Positions 30,348-42,181 of a stretch of 64,000 bases of DNA are shown piece after piece. The notes beneath the pieces are model-generated. The model had not been told where the DNA came from, searched no databases, and saw nothing but the letters and a program-made list of their open reading frames with translations. Source of the DNA: Adiantum capillus-veneris (lineage: Eukaryota; Streptophyta; Polypodiopsida; Polypodiales; Pteridaceae); assembly GCA_014529385.2 (NCBI GenBank), contig CM043969.1:33074446-33138445 (forward strand). The letters are read 5' to 3'. Numbering within the stretch: the stretch's first letter is position 1; each line of letters opens with the position of its first letter. A program made the translations under genes and the position numbers.

Positions 30348-30825
30348 TGCAGTTCCAAATACAACATGTTTGTCCAGCAAATTTGACTCGCAATCTGATC
30401 ATGAATTTTGTGGTGGTCTTCTAGAAGGCTAGAGGCCTTAAAGGTGTAGCAATAGGTGATTGCCTCTAGAGAGAGGCCCTCTCTTTGCATCTGCTAAAAA
30501 TAGCACAAAGCTTGCTTTTTACATACATGTCAAGAATATCTTGGAATGGATGTTTCTAAGATGATATTTCTAACAAGAAACTCATCATTATGAACTTGAA
30601 TTATTTCACTTATGTGAAGGTCTTGTGCAAGGGCAAAAGTCTTCAAAATGAAAGCATAGGTGATAAAATTTGGAGAAAGTTCTTCCCTTTGCATCGGGTG
30701 AAAGCATCACAGAGCTTCCTTTATGATGTCTATAGAGAAAGTATGTGGGATGGGTGTCTAACCTCACTCCTATCTTATTGCAGACATAGCGAGAAGAACC
30801 ACGAATAAATTGTCAATCCATGGGA
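30348..30825. other. No recognised gene
   Basis: Short plus-strand frames (for example 30590-30808) have no recognisable motif. It separates the LTR array from the 161-bp-LTR element. Confidence 0.4.
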
Positions 30826-30830
30826 CAAAG

Positions 30831-30991
30831 TGTTGGAGCTATATATACCAACCCCTACGCTATATATAGCTAGGAGTCCCCACTATATATGTGTGCTCAG
30901 TGTGCACTCTCTACACACTTTGGGGATTGCAGATCTGGAGTCGTCTCGCCCTCCCTCTCTCTCACTCTCATCTCGGTCGTTCTTGTCAACA
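30831..30991 (+). repeat. 5' LTR, 161 bp
   Basis: Nearly identical to 33282-33442; differences are few (for example CTACGC versus CTATGC, CTCATCTC versus CTCGTCTC). It contains TATATATAG-type TATA sequences at about 30840 and 30863 that could serve as its promoter. Confidence 0.92.
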
Positions 30992-31006
30992 TGGTATCAA
31001 AGCTCG
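30992..31006 (+). promoter_or_regulatory. Primer-binding site, tRNA-iMet type
   Basis: TGGTATCAAAGCTCG immediately follows the LTR end. It differs from the canonical TGGTATCAGAGC at one position. Confidence 0.88.
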
Positions 31007-31579
31007 ATTGTGATAAGCCTCACAAGGCAACATATTGTGGTCACGGAAACAACTTCACAACATTGAGCTAAGTAGATATTCTTGATTTCGATTATTTCTT
31101 TGCATGTATGACAATATATGGAGAAGAACGTAACTATAAATGCTTTGTCTAATGTGCTTCATCAAAAGATTGCATCCTGGAATTTTGCGCAGCAAAGTTT
31201 TGCACAGAATCACAACATCATCTACATCAGCGCTTTTTATTAATCATTATGTAGAGAATAGAATTTTGATGCTATTTTAACGCATGACCAGCATGTCTGA
31301 GGTTTTAGTAGCCGTTGCAGCAGTGATTTTATTTATTCCTCTCCACCTTTGCAGTATCCTTGAGGCCTGCAAGCTTTTCCATGGGTTGCTAGCGGCTAGA
31401 GAAGTTGGAAACAATGGGCCGGTTTAGGGTTTATTTAATGCAACATAAGCCGTTGAGGGCTTGCTATTAGAAGAAAACGTGTCAATAGGAGAAACACCCT
31501 AGAAGGCACGTCTATTTTTACCTTGCGGCTTATTGACGACACTATTTTTACCTTCTCTATTTAAATTCCCATGCTATTT

Positions 31580-31586
<7 letters not shown>

Positions 31587-31622
<36 letters not shown>
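31587..31622. repeat. (TA)n microsatellite
   Basis: About 18 TA units inside the non-autonomous LTR element; a second TA run lies at about 32377-32406 and a CT run at 31709-31746. Confidence 0.9.
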
Positions 31623-31627
<5 letters not shown>

Positions 31628-31706
31628 TATTTATCCTTTAAGAGCGAGTGAATAATGAGCAAAACCAGAATAGTTGCTTTTTAATGAAGTCATTAATTAT
31701 GGAGTC

Positions 31707-31749
<43 letters not shown>

Positions 31750-31762
31750 CCCCCCTCGTCTC

Positions 31763-32228
31763 ATGTCTCGTCTCCAGTTCAACATGACACTGCTACGAGG
31801 AGGTGGTGTGCAGGAAAAACGATGTGATTGGTCTGCCTTTCTTGCAGCGCTAGACACTACAGGTAATCGGAAAGGTCAACATTATATCAAAGCAAAACCG
31901 ACAGTCGTCAGGTTTTTTGGCTTGAACACGGACAGCCTTGGCTTCTCTGGTTATATCTTGCCCCTCGTAACTCTAATGGCGGCAGATGGTGACTCTTTAG
32001 CAGAGCGATATAGTAGACAAAGGCATGCACGCCCACAACCCTACGAGTCCACAAGGAGTGAAGGGCGCTGCTATTACAAGGATGCCGAACAGCGTAGCAG
32101 AAACTAGCTGGTTTATAGTTCAAGCTATCAAGCCGCCATTTCCTTCGTACAAAATCGACCTCGCCCTGTCGTACACTATCGAGGGTGATTTGCTCCCATG
32201 CTGATGAAGACGAGCTTGTAGCCACCAT
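31763..32228. other. Unrecognised reading frames in the 2.6-kb element
   Basis: A plus-strand frame (31763-32107, MSRLQFNMTLLRGGG start) and a minus-strand frame (31908-32228, MVATSSSSSAWEQITLDSVR start) overlap. Only one can be real. Neither has a domain I know. The minus frame looks a little more protein-like and could be a captured host gene piece, but support is weak. Confidence 0.25.
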
Positions 32229-32374
32229 GACGTCAGGTGCGCTCTTTCCTATAAGGTTGCAGATTTCCTGCCATATTCAATCAGATTGGCGTGATGGTTG
32301 GAAGAAGCTATGTGCTTTTGGCCTCATCCTCACAGGGACTATAGCGTAGTTCACTCACGCTCAAGAAAGCTGCA

Positions 32375-32410
<36 letters not shown>

Positions 32411-33281
32411 ACGCCTTATTATGACACTAAAAACCTTCATGGAAACCACTGAGTCTTTGTGATGCCAAATCAAGCGGTGCTAAAAGAAGCCAGCACTGAA
32501 TTAATAGGACCAGTGCTATCTTTGTTGACCAGTGCTTGGATACGGGTGCTCCACAGAATGTGAAGAGCCCCTGGGCACATAGGGCACGTCGCGCACTGCT
32601 CCTCGTTACACAAGATAAGGATTTGAAAAGCAAGTTGTTTCCCACACTAAGATGGAAGTCGTCTTGAGGATGCTTTTTACGAGGAGAGATTAGATCTAAT
32701 ACATCTTGATTTCACGAACTCGAGCTCCATGATGTCATGGTAAGGTTACATGATGCGTTTTTATTATCTTCATCCATGATTCGAGGTGAAATTATTTGTT
32801 GTATTTTTATTTTCTCCATTGATAATGGCTTTGGTTCTTGATACATGTTACTAATCTCGTCATGATTTTTCATAAAATATTTCACGTGATTTTACAAAGC
32901 AATTATCTATTGACTCGTCATTATCTTGAGGTTTTGCAGATTTTGCACAAAACTAGCGTTTGTAATTCCATGGTACATAAAGCCATGATGGTGATTACTA
33001 CATTACAGTTTTTTTATTTGATTTGAAGAAAACGTCTCTGATGCCATGGTATGATATTCTCAGCATTAAGGATGAGAAACGTGACAAATTTTAGCGTACT
33101 TGGGAGCCTGTTATCGTCCTTTTGATTGGTGCAGATCAAAAATCATAGCTCCTCAAAAATGAATTTTGTAAACTTTGATAATTGTTAATATAACAGTGCA
33201 TGTATATCGTGTTGTGGGTTTTTCCCTTGTACCCCCAAGGGTTTTTTCATCCATAGTTAGGGACTCCTATTTGAGTGGGGG

Positions 33282-33442
33282 TGTTGGAGCTATATATACC
33301 AACCCCTATGCTATATATAGCTAGGAGTCCCCACTATATATGTGTGCTCAGTATGCACTCTCTACACACTTTGGGGATTGCAGATCTGGAGTCGTCTCGC
33401 CCTCCCTCTCTCTCACTCTCGTCTCGGTCGTTCTTGTCAACA
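33282..33442 (+). repeat. 3' LTR, 161 bp
   Basis: Partner of 30831-30991, preceded by the polypurine tract and followed by the second copy of the target duplication (CGAAG, 33443-33447). Confidence 0.92.
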
Positions 33443-33447
33443 CGAAG

Positions 33448-34249
33448 CTAACTCGACTAGTGCATAGAAGCTACAAGAGGTTGTCAATCTCTTAGAAAAC
33501 AACAAACAACTCGCATCTAACTCAAGCTACACTCGAGTGACTGAAATCACCAAAAGCCAATCGCTCATCGATAAAAAAATCACATCCGTTACAGCATCAA
33601 ATGATATCTAAACGTACGAAACTTCTAGGACATGTTTAAAAGAACTAAGCACACATGCCTATGGTCTCAATTCCCACTTTAGGTCAAGTGCAAAAATCAC
33701 GATTATTAACAACAGTGGATTTTTGACCACTCATTTTCGACCCAAAATGCATCTAAATGCTTAGCAATAATGCCCCAATACCCCACCTATACTTAGTTTT
33801 TGATTTAGAAGCTTAAATCCCTACTTATGATGAAATTAGGCCGCGGGTCAACGACGCCAAAAGCTACGAGATAATGTGAAATTCTTACGTCAATGCGTAG
33901 ATCTCTTACTTGCGGTTGCAACGCAATAGACGTGACTGCAATGTGACAACCGGGGAGAAAGTAAGAAGCGTGAGAAGGAGAGAAGTGAGTGCCGTTAGCT
34001 CACGCTGTGTATTTCATTATCCCAAACTTAATAATAACTTTACAAAATTGGCTTTTATACCTTAGCCAAGGTGTTTGGTGGTCAAAACTAATAATTTGGG
34101 AGCTCTAACTAAAGGTTGATACAATCTGGAAGATTGTAGCCGCGGCTCATCGATTACAATATTTATCTGAAAAATAGGAGTTACAATATTCCCAATTCAT
34201 CAAAATAATAATTTTTTTTACAATGAGAGCTCCAAAAAATGGTATCCGA
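33448..34249 (-). other. Remnant of another LTR element (PBS-like and TATA-like sites only)
   Basis: No gene is visible. At 33841-33859 the minus strand reads TGGCGTCGTTGACCCGCGG, close to TGGCGCC-type PBSs, and at about 34050-34065 AAGGTATAAAAGCC is a fair minus-strand TATA box. This suggests the 5' LTR and leader of a minus-strand element, cut on the right by element 2. The gap between PBS and any TG edge (TGTGAA at 33875) is longer than usual, so I hold this loosely. Confidence 0.3.
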
Positions 34250-34806
34250 TGTGAGCGGGATGGAAACACACACAACGCCTCTATAATGACACACACTCTT
34301 GGGATGATACACACATACACACACACAATGGGGCACCACTTGGCTTACACAACCCACCTGGCCGAGACAGGGAACACACCGATCGAGTGAGAGGAGAGGG
34401 ACTATCCATTTGCCCACTCCACATAGAGAGATACACACACACACACCCAAAAAACTCAGCTCAAAAGAGGATAATTTCTTATGTTTAGATACAATTGAGC
34501 TTAGGCCAACACCAATGGGGCAAATAGCTCACACAATATGGATAAAATATGCCAAATACAATCATAAATTGGAGCAGAGGCTTCGCTCATAGGTGAAACT
34601 TACACAGCCAAAACAACAGGAAAACAATGAGGAATTTGGCAAAATGGAGAGTGCCATCACGTCCGGAACGGCCTAAAACCTTAGTCTATAATGTCAAAGT
34701 GCTCAAATCCGACCTCGGATGAGCAGTTTATGGCCAAAATAGGCTCCAAAAATAGCAAAAACTCACTTGCGGCTGTTCTTTCTCTTCTCCCCACGTTTTT
34801 TCTGGT
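34250..34806 (-). repeat. Partial 3' LTR of element 2
   Basis: Matches the first half of the element 1 LTR (TGTGAGCGGGATGG onward) up to CCACGTTTTTTCTGG, then jumps directly into integrase-coding sequence. The missing piece corresponds to about 9035-10130 of element 1. Confidence 0.88.
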
Positions 34807-37800
34807 GGAAACTCTACTTCCATAGGCAATAGTTCTTCCTTTCCATACCAAATGAAATGGAGTAAACCCTATACCTGTCTTCACCGAAGTACGGTAAGCC
34901 CATAATGCACTAATCAATTCCAAATCCCAATTCTTTCCTTGGTGCTCTATCACTTTCGAAAGAATTTGTACTAACTCACCATTGAATATTTCATTTAACA
35001 CTAGAATGGTAACCTAACAGGACATAAAAGTGTCCTTTCAGGGTTTTGGGAAAATTTTCCAAAACCATAGTAGATCCAGTAATTTTGAAAAATCCTTTCA
35101 TGAGCTTATAGTTCAATAACTACTACAAATGGAAAAAATGAGAAACTTGTAATTTTTCTCATCCCTTGGTCACTACAAGCCTCCAAAGTTGATGGACCAG
35201 TGTATTTTGCCCAAAACAGCAATTTCTTACGGTTGATTGCATATAAATAAGAGTGGAGATTTTTGTAGGACATGAGATAAAATGCCCCGTTAACTTCAAT
35301 GGGTTGGTGACCAAAACATATAGTTGCTTTTACCTCTCTAATTTTTTTTGGGCAAAAAAAATAGGTACAAAAAAGTTGCATTTTTGCCATTCTGCGGACC
35401 TATCATCAAAGTTTCTATAGTCACTCTCAAGACAGATACTATATACATGTTTTCTTAGTTCCCTTTGGGCCTCTGGATTCAAAAGGAGACATGGAGCATG
35501 TCAAAAGGATAATGGATCTCTTACAATTGGAACCTTGGGGGCAATGATAAAGTGCTAAATATAGCAAACATGAAAAAACTGGGTTTAGCATTATGACCTC
35601 TAGAAACCCATAGAAACTACTCAATATCTAGCCAAGTTTGTAGTCTATGATTAGATATGGTCACTACCTACAAAATACACACAATTGGCCTAAGAAAATA
35701 GCAATATTGAGAAAGTTATACTTGCTACTCTAAAATGTATCGTATTCTTCAGCAATCAAGAAACTCAACCATCATCATATACTATGCTATATAGCATATT
35801 AGTTCCCCCAAAACTCAAGGAAAATTATCTTTATGTTATACATTACACTTACACAATCAAAATTGAATTTGGATATCAAGAAAGCCAGCAAAAAAATCAT
35901 AAAAGTGCTGATTTTGGCCAAAAAATAGGATTAGGCAATTCTTGTAAATTGGTCATAACTTTCAATTTTAACACTTAGCTCTCCCTACAAGCATCAAAAC
36001 ATGTTGAGAACTATGAAGGCCTAACCTCTAGCCATCTAAACCTCACAAACATGAAGTTTAGAGTGGTATAGTTGCCAAAATTTGAAAAAAAAGCCAAAAA
36101 CAGGACCCGTTTTTTCACACAGTTTAGGTTCAAAAATGTTGTGCAAGAGTAAGGTTAATGGTGAGATCGATACTCAAAAAAAATGCTAAGTTTTTTTCAG
36201 CTCATAAGGCAACTTTGTGGATATATAGCACCTAGAAATTCATTTTCATACTCTTCAAATAATTCAAGCAAAATGGTCACTTAACAGGACACAAAAAAGT
36301 CCAAGGACATAAAAGTGTCATGTTACCATTCTAGTGTTAAGCCATTACATTGTGGATAATAAGGAGTGGTATGTTGGTGCCTAATCTTCATCTTTGCGCA
36401 TAAGAAATCTAGCAGTTTAGCTCTAAATCTTGGCCCCTTATCTGAAAGTATCTCTAGTGGCACCCCAAACATGCAACATATTTCATCGTACACAAATTTT
36501 TCCACATCCTTTGCAGTGATTTGTTTTACTACTATAGCCTCTCCCCATCTAGAGAAATAGTCCACTGCAGTCAAAATATAGCTTTTTCCCCTGCTTGTGA
36601 TAGGTAACGGGCCTATTGCATCAATCCCCCACTTTTCAAACACATCAAATGCCATAATGGTTTTTCGTAGCTCTGGATTCAACACTCTCTTCCCAAATGC
36701 TTGACACCTATTGCAAGACCTACACCAATGGTGAACATCCTTGTGCAAACTAGGCCATACATACCCCTCTTGCAAGATCTTATGCAAGGTGATCTTTAGA
36801 GCAAAATGGCCACATACGCCTTCATGATTCTCTTTCAACACTCTATAGAGCTCCTCCCGCCAAGGTACACGTCTCAACATGAGATCAGCCCTTTTCATGT
36901 ACAAGACATCACCAATCAATTTGTACCTAGATGCTCTACGCACAAAACCATACTTCTTAGACTTCTGAATGTCCTTTGGAATGATTCCTATTAGGAAAAA
37001 CTCCTCTTCTTGACCCAAACTTTATCGTCCATGATAACGAGGTAAATTGGTTCTCAACACAAATAGCTCCCCAATCATGCTTTGAGCTGCTTCATGTGCC
37101 TCTCCATTTAGAGCACGTTCAATGTGTCTGATGCTCCATGCTTCAAACTTTTTTAACAAGCCTTTCATTATGAAACACATTTCCTTCAATGAGGTGTTCT
37201 TTCTCTTCCACACACCCAACACTTGCTTCACAACTAACAAGGCATCACCTTTTATGCTCAACCTTCTAATCCCATGCTTCAAACAAATGTGTAATCCAGC
37301 TTCCAAAGTAGCATATTTAGCCTCATTGTTACTATGAGCATCCAATTTGAATCCTCTCTTGCATACTAACTCCCCCTCTGGATCATAAAGTGATATACCC
37401 CCTGAAGCTTCATCATGGCTCTTTCTGTATGAGCCATCAAAGAAAAACACATATGCATTGCTGATCTGTGGCACTTCTTCAACTACTTTCTCACCACCTC
37501 TTCCTTAACAAGAAGGGGATTCTCCTTGTAAGTCAGCAAATCAGCTAGGGTAGCTCTTGTATTGTCTTCCACTAGAAAAGAGAACTCAAACTCTTGCAGC
37601 TCAATTACCCATTTCTTGACCACATGTGACATGTTAGTGCCATTAGTTAACTGTGGAAAAAAGACGTAACTCGTCAAGAAAACAAACGGTGGTGGTAGCA
37701 AGTAATGACGAAATCGTCCACAAGCAAATATTACACTGGCCATCACTAGCTCTACTTCCAAGAATTTTCTCTCTATTGCTACCAACTTCAATCAGCTTGC

Positions 37801-39838
37801 ACAATACACTGGCCTCATATAATGGCTTCCCTTCGCCTTATGCAATAGCATGGCTCCAATGGCATCATCCCCTACTAATGGCTGACAACCCCCCTAACAC
37901 CTCTTTCACCTCTTGAAACGCTTCTTCACACTTGTCATCCCATTGCAATGGATCATGCTTTGCCACTTGTTGTAATGGATAAAGGGGCTGTGAAGACAAT
38001 GGAATAAACCGCGCCATCTACTTCACTTTGTGTATAAAGGTTGCCAATTGCTTTGTACTCGTAGGTGATGGAAGAAGAATAATAGACTTAACTTGTCTAG
38101 ATCAGCCTCAATGCCATTTTTTGACACCGTGTGGCCCAATAACTTCACCCTTGGCTGTGCTAGATGACATTTCTTTGGATTTAGTTGTCCTCCACATTCA
38201 TCATATAGAGCCAACACCATCTGAACTTCTCATGGTGTTCAGCGCTACTCATGTAGACACAGAAGTCATCCATAAAATCTTTAACACAACTACCAACGAA
38301 TGGTGCCAATACCCAATTTTCTCTCTCTTGATAGAAGGAAGGTCCATTTGTCAACCCAAATGGCAATCCTGTGTAACAATAACAACCCCACGACGTAATG
38401 AAAGTTGTCTTTGTTCGGTCTTTAAGAGCAATCTTCAATTGAAATAGCCTGAAAAACCATCACACACATTGTACCTCTCATAACCTGTCCACTGAATCCA
38501 AGATCTGATCAATGAATGGAAGAGCATATGGGTTCTTCTTAGTGGCTAAATTTAAGGGTTTAAAATATACACAAATCCTCCACTTCCCATCCTTCTTTGG
38601 ACTGACTACTACTGGACTCACTCATTCTATGGTTTCCACTGGGACTATGAACCCTGCCTTCAATAACTTGTCCACCTCTTCCCGCAAGGTTTCCATTTGC
38701 TCGACCCATCCTTCTTATCCTTATCCACACTGGCTTAGCACCTTCTTTCAGCTCTATATGCATCTCTTTGCCCTTGAACCCTCTGATCTCTCCATATGAA
38801 GTAATGAACAAATCAGGGAAACTAGCTAGCATGTGAAAATATATCTCCTTCTCCATAGCTGAGAGGTATCCACTGATCATTTGGGTCATCAATTTCTGCT
38901 TCTTTGACAATTCGACCTTGGTTTGCATCAGCCCTTCAATCACTTCATAAGGCCCTTCACTTTCATCTTCAATCTCATTTGCAAATGCAACTAAACCAGA
39001 GTCCTAGATTTCTTTGTCCACCATCAAAAGAAATGCAACATCAACATCCTCATCACTGCTGGTAGTACTATCATCAGTCATCACTATGGAATAGTCTTCA
39101 TCAGTAGAATCATCTTCATCTTCATAAAGCTCTTCCAATTTTTGCCTTGTGTCCATATTATATAGCTTCTTGGAACATGTCTTTCCATAGAGGCTAATCA
39201 TACCATGTCTCCAATCTTGAACAGCTCCCACTACATCTGCCCAGTATAATAGGATATGCTCCCAGCCCCGCTGGCATCACATGAAAATCAACCACCACCT
39301 TTGCATCATACACCTCCACTTCTAAGCTCTTTACAACACCCAAACATTTTACTTTTTGATGGTTTTCCAATCTAATCCAGAAGCCTGACACCCCAGTCAT
39401 TGTAAGACCCATCTTCTCAACGCATGAGTGTGTTATGACACATATTTGGGCTCCACCATCCACATAACCTTATCCCAGATTTTTTCTTTTGTGCCACACA
39501 TCTACTATTGGGAAAATGTCTGGTAGCTCGTCCATTTCCAACACCTTTACTGAAACTCTCTCTGGATCTTTCTCCATTGGGTTAACCATCCTCTTCCATT
39601 GTCTCTTTAGCTTAGGCACCATCTCTATAATCTGCCCAAAAGTAACATCTACCTTCCTGCTTGTCAGATCCTGCTTCAAGTCATAGCTTAATTGCCCATC
39701 CCCTAATGGAAAATCTGAAACATGAAACTTGCAACGAGTCCTCCTTTTCCTCTTGGCCTTGACAACCTCGCCTTCATGGCTCTTTCCCTTCTTCTTACTA
39801 GGACCTGGGGAACTTCTTCCTTCCTTGTCCTCTGTGGT
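34807..39838 (-). pseudogene. pol: Pol of element 2, frameshifted and interrupted
   Basis: Pieces in order on the minus strand: spacer before protease (39470-39679); protease (39194-39463, MDGGAQICVITHSCVEK); acidic linker (39004-39231); RT pieces (38560-38943, 38181-38438 with FMDDFCVYMS, 38023-38220); Ty3 RNase H (37483-37791); second RNase H (37022-37474, VFFFDGSY, NNEAKY, IKGDALLVV, again NGEAHEAA); integrase (36323-37018, zinc site HWCRSCNRCQ, WGIDAIGPLP, LSDKGPRF). After NGL the frame is cut by the TTAA insertion and resumes at 34998 with N-E of the catalytic glutamate region. The integrase C-terminus is deleted. At least six frameshifts are present. Confidence 0.88.
34999..36336. mobile_element. 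piggyBac-like non-autonomous DNA element with TTAA duplication
   Basis: The 1338-bp insert begins CACTAGAATGGTAAC and ends with the exact reverse complement GTTACCATTCTAGTG. It is flanked by TTAA at 34995-34998 and 36337-36340. The intact copy in element 1 has a single TTAA at the same position (10321-10324), so this is a clean empty site. TTAA-specific insertion is the hallmark of the piggyBac superfamily. Next to the ends lie hairpin-forming motifs GGACATAAAAGTGTC (both ends) and GGACACAAAAAAGTCC (right end). No transposase frame is present: minus-strand 35106-35390 and plus-strand 35784-35978 are short and unrecognised. It would be moved in trans. Confidence 0.8.
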
Positions 39839-39839
39839 C

Positions 39840-39890
39840 CCAATGGATGATCAAAATGGACCTGAATTCACTCCTTTTCATTTAACACAA
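39840..39890. other. Templated inverted filler at a gag deletion (element 2)
   Basis: Between the protease-side break and the gag-side break lie about 50 bp, ATGGATGATCAAAATGG and on to TCATTTAACACAA. They are the reverse complement of the element's own leader at about 40338-40387 (and of 15275-15322 in element 1). The missing gag corresponds to about 13887-14831 of element 1. An inverted, nearby-templated insertion at a deletion is typical of error-prone end joining. Confidence 0.8.
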
Positions 39891-40136
39891 ATGCTTTGGA
39901 CCAAACTTGTGCATCACTCTTCAAACAAATCTGGAGAAGACGTAACATCTGTGAAGGATCGTGAATCTGATTGCTAATGCAGGCAACCCCCTCCATCTTT
40001 TCCAAAAGTCTTCCACATCTTCAACAATTCTTCCATGAAATTTTGGATAAGAGATATCCATGGCTACCCAAGTTACGATGCTTTGAGAACCCCTTCGAAC
40101 ACACGTGCAAGAACCCAAAACTTTTAACTGGCTCAA
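39891..40136 (-). pseudogene. gag: Gag N-terminal remnant of element 2
   Basis: Corresponds to the start of element 1 gag: WVAMDISYPKFHGRIVEDVE, then a frameshift and a stretch homologous to NQIHDPAQMLHLL. The rest of gag including the zinc knuckle is deleted. Confidence 0.75.
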
Positions 40137-41082
40137 TCCCTAGAAACTTCAATAGAGCTTGTCTTTAGATAAGGACAAACACATGCACATCAAATGAGTT
40201 TTCATAGTTAATCATCGGAATTACAACAGGCAAAGAGCATTCCAGTATCTCTCTTAATCTTCTTGGCCTGAACATAAAGACTATACACTGCGGGAAAAAA
40301 ATCTTCCTGGACACATGAACATTTATCTAGATTCTTTGAGTTAAATGAAAAGGAGTGAATTGAGGGCCATTTTGATCATCCATTAAAGTCAACCATGCAG
40401 CTCCCAAGAAGACACACCTGACTTCTCCTCTGATTTTGCCAGAATTTCAGCAGCATAACACCATAAATGGCTCAAAAGACCAAAAAACAAGCCATCACAA
40501 CTTGGAAAAATTTTGGCAGAGTTTCCCTAGAAGTAGAGCAGTAAGAACCTAAAATATAAACTGTATATGTATGCATAACCTGCCAACAATAGAACCCGAG
40601 CATCAAGTAGGAATCACTAGTACATAGCCTATGGAGAGGTCACAAAAAGGGTGCTCCAGCCACCTGTATCACCGAAAGGATCTCACATTTGAGAACCCCC
40701 CAGCTCAATAAAACCTCACGCTATCGACCCTCTCACGAAAGCTTATGCAAATCTCGTATAGTCAAGTCTCAGAAATGACTATCTTCTAGACCAAGTCTCA
40801 AAAATGGTTGGGACTACCAAATAAAACCAAGTATAGCTCCACAAAGATGTACAATGGCAGTTTCCACAAGTAACATACAATACCAACAGACAATGTGCTC
40901 AAACACGTTCCAAATGATGCATACCCACGGCAACTACAAGTGACTTTCACTTGCCAGTATATCACTCTACTCTAGCTACTTGTACCTGTGTGAATCACCT
41001 CTATCTGTACCTATACCTGTCTCTGTAACCTGTAACCTGTAATCTGCAATCTGTACTCTCGAAGCTGAAGGTACTCGAAGAA

Positions 41083-41102
41083 GATCCTCCATGGGGGCAC
41101 CA
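41083..41102 (-). promoter_or_regulatory. Primer-binding site of element 2
   Basis: Minus strand TGGTGCCCCCATGGAGGATC, six bases from the LTR. It differs from the element 1 site at two positions. Confidence 0.75.
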
Positions 41103-41108
41103 AAAGAA

Positions 41109-42178
41109 TGTGAGTTGGGATTGAAACACACACAATGCCTCTATAATGACCCAAGACACACTTTTGGAATGATACACACACACACTATGGGGCACCACTC
41201 GGCTTACACAACCCACCTAGCCGAGACAGAGAACACACCAATGGAGTGAGAGGAGAGAGACTATCCGTTTTCCCACTTCACACAAAGAGACACACACACA
41301 CACACCCAAAAAAATCAGCTCAAAAGAGGATAATTTCTGATATTTAGATACAATTGAGCTTGGGACAACACCAATGGGGCAAATAGCTCACACAATATGG
41401 GTAAAATATGCCAAATACGATCATAAATTGGAGTTGAGGCTTCGCTCATAGGAGAAACTTACGCAGTCAAAACAATAGGAAAATAGTGAGGAATTTGGAA
41501 AAATGGACAGCGCCATCGCGTCCGGAACATCCCAAAACCCCAGTCTACAATGTCAAAGTGCCCAAATCCAACCTCAGATGAGCAGTTTATGACCAAAACA
41601 GGCTCCAAAACCAGCAAAAACTTACTTGCGGCTGTTCTTCCTCTTCTCTCCACGTTTTTTCTAGTCTTCTCTTAGGTTTTTCAGTTCCCACACTTAGCTT
41701 TGTTAGTTGGGCACCTTTGGCCTTTTAGTTGACCTCAAATGGACCCTGAACAGGCCAAAAAGTGGCCTTGCAATGCATAGTTATCACCTTGCTGCATCCA
41801 TCCGCACACTTGGCACTCAACTTTTTCCAATAATTCATCCCGCAACTATGTGAAGTGTCCCCCAAATACAATTCTCATGATGACCTTTTTGCATAATTAT
41901 CACAAGAAAACACCCACGTTGTGTCCTCGCTTACACACGTGCAAGTATTGCCCCCATTCGACCTCCTGACGCCACTAGATGCCACCTAATGCACCTGCTT
42001 ACCTCATGTCGTCGGCCCGTAGATAGCTCCCTCGAGAATTTTTACGTGCTATTAACTCCTCATAATAATAGAAAAAACGCACTGGTACTGGTGACGATGA
42101 AAATCGATTGTACTATGTACATACTGTCCTACCTGTACACATGTGGGTCCCACATAACCACCTGGCTTTGGAAAATGG
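41109..42178 (-). repeat. 5' LTR of element 2, outer end missing
   Basis: Starts TGTGAGTTGGGATTG and follows the element 1 LTR as far as CCTGGCTTTGGAAAATGG, about 70 bp short of the expected CTGACA end. At 42179 it is joined to protease sequence of element 4. Confidence 0.88.
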
Positions 42179-42181
42179 CTC

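Larger units (their letters stand above)
30831..33442 (+). mobile_element. Complete 2.6-kb non-autonomous LTR element (161-bp LTRs)
   Basis: Two 161-bp LTRs (TGTTGGAGC ... CTTGTCAACA) flank a 2.3-kb interior. The tRNA-iMet PBS starts one base after the 5' LTR (TGGTATCAAAGCTCG, 30992). A polypurine tract TTGAGTGGGGG (33271-33281) abuts the 3' LTR. The flanks are CAAAG and CGAAG, a 5-bp duplication with one change. LTR size and PBS are Copia-like. No gag, protease, integrase or RT was seen inside, so it depended on a helper element. The interior has TA and CT microsatellites and two short unrecognised frames. Confidence 0.9.
34250..42178 (-). mobile_element. Element 2: rearranged older copy of the element 1 family
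   Basis: Half a 3' LTR (34250-34806), a pol with many frameshifts, a leader, a PBS (41083-41102) and most of a 5' LTR (41109-42178) run in the same order as element 1. Compared with element 1 it lacks the distal LTR plus the integrase tail (join at 34807) and about 945 bp of gag (join near 39839), it has lost the outer end of the 5' LTR, and it carries a 1338-bp insertion. Its coding identity to element 1 is still high, so it is a family member and not a distant relative. No target duplication could be found because both outer edges are damaged or uncertain. Confidence 0.88.

Noticed and set aside
33841-34249. Complete LTR and PBS of a further element
   Set aside because: The PBS-like site is too far from any TG edge and no partner LTR exists; recorded only as a possible remnant.
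35106-35390. 94-codon minus-strand frame as a piggyBac transposase remnant
   Set aside because: No acidic triad or C-terminal Cys-rich finger is visible; it looks like chance coding.
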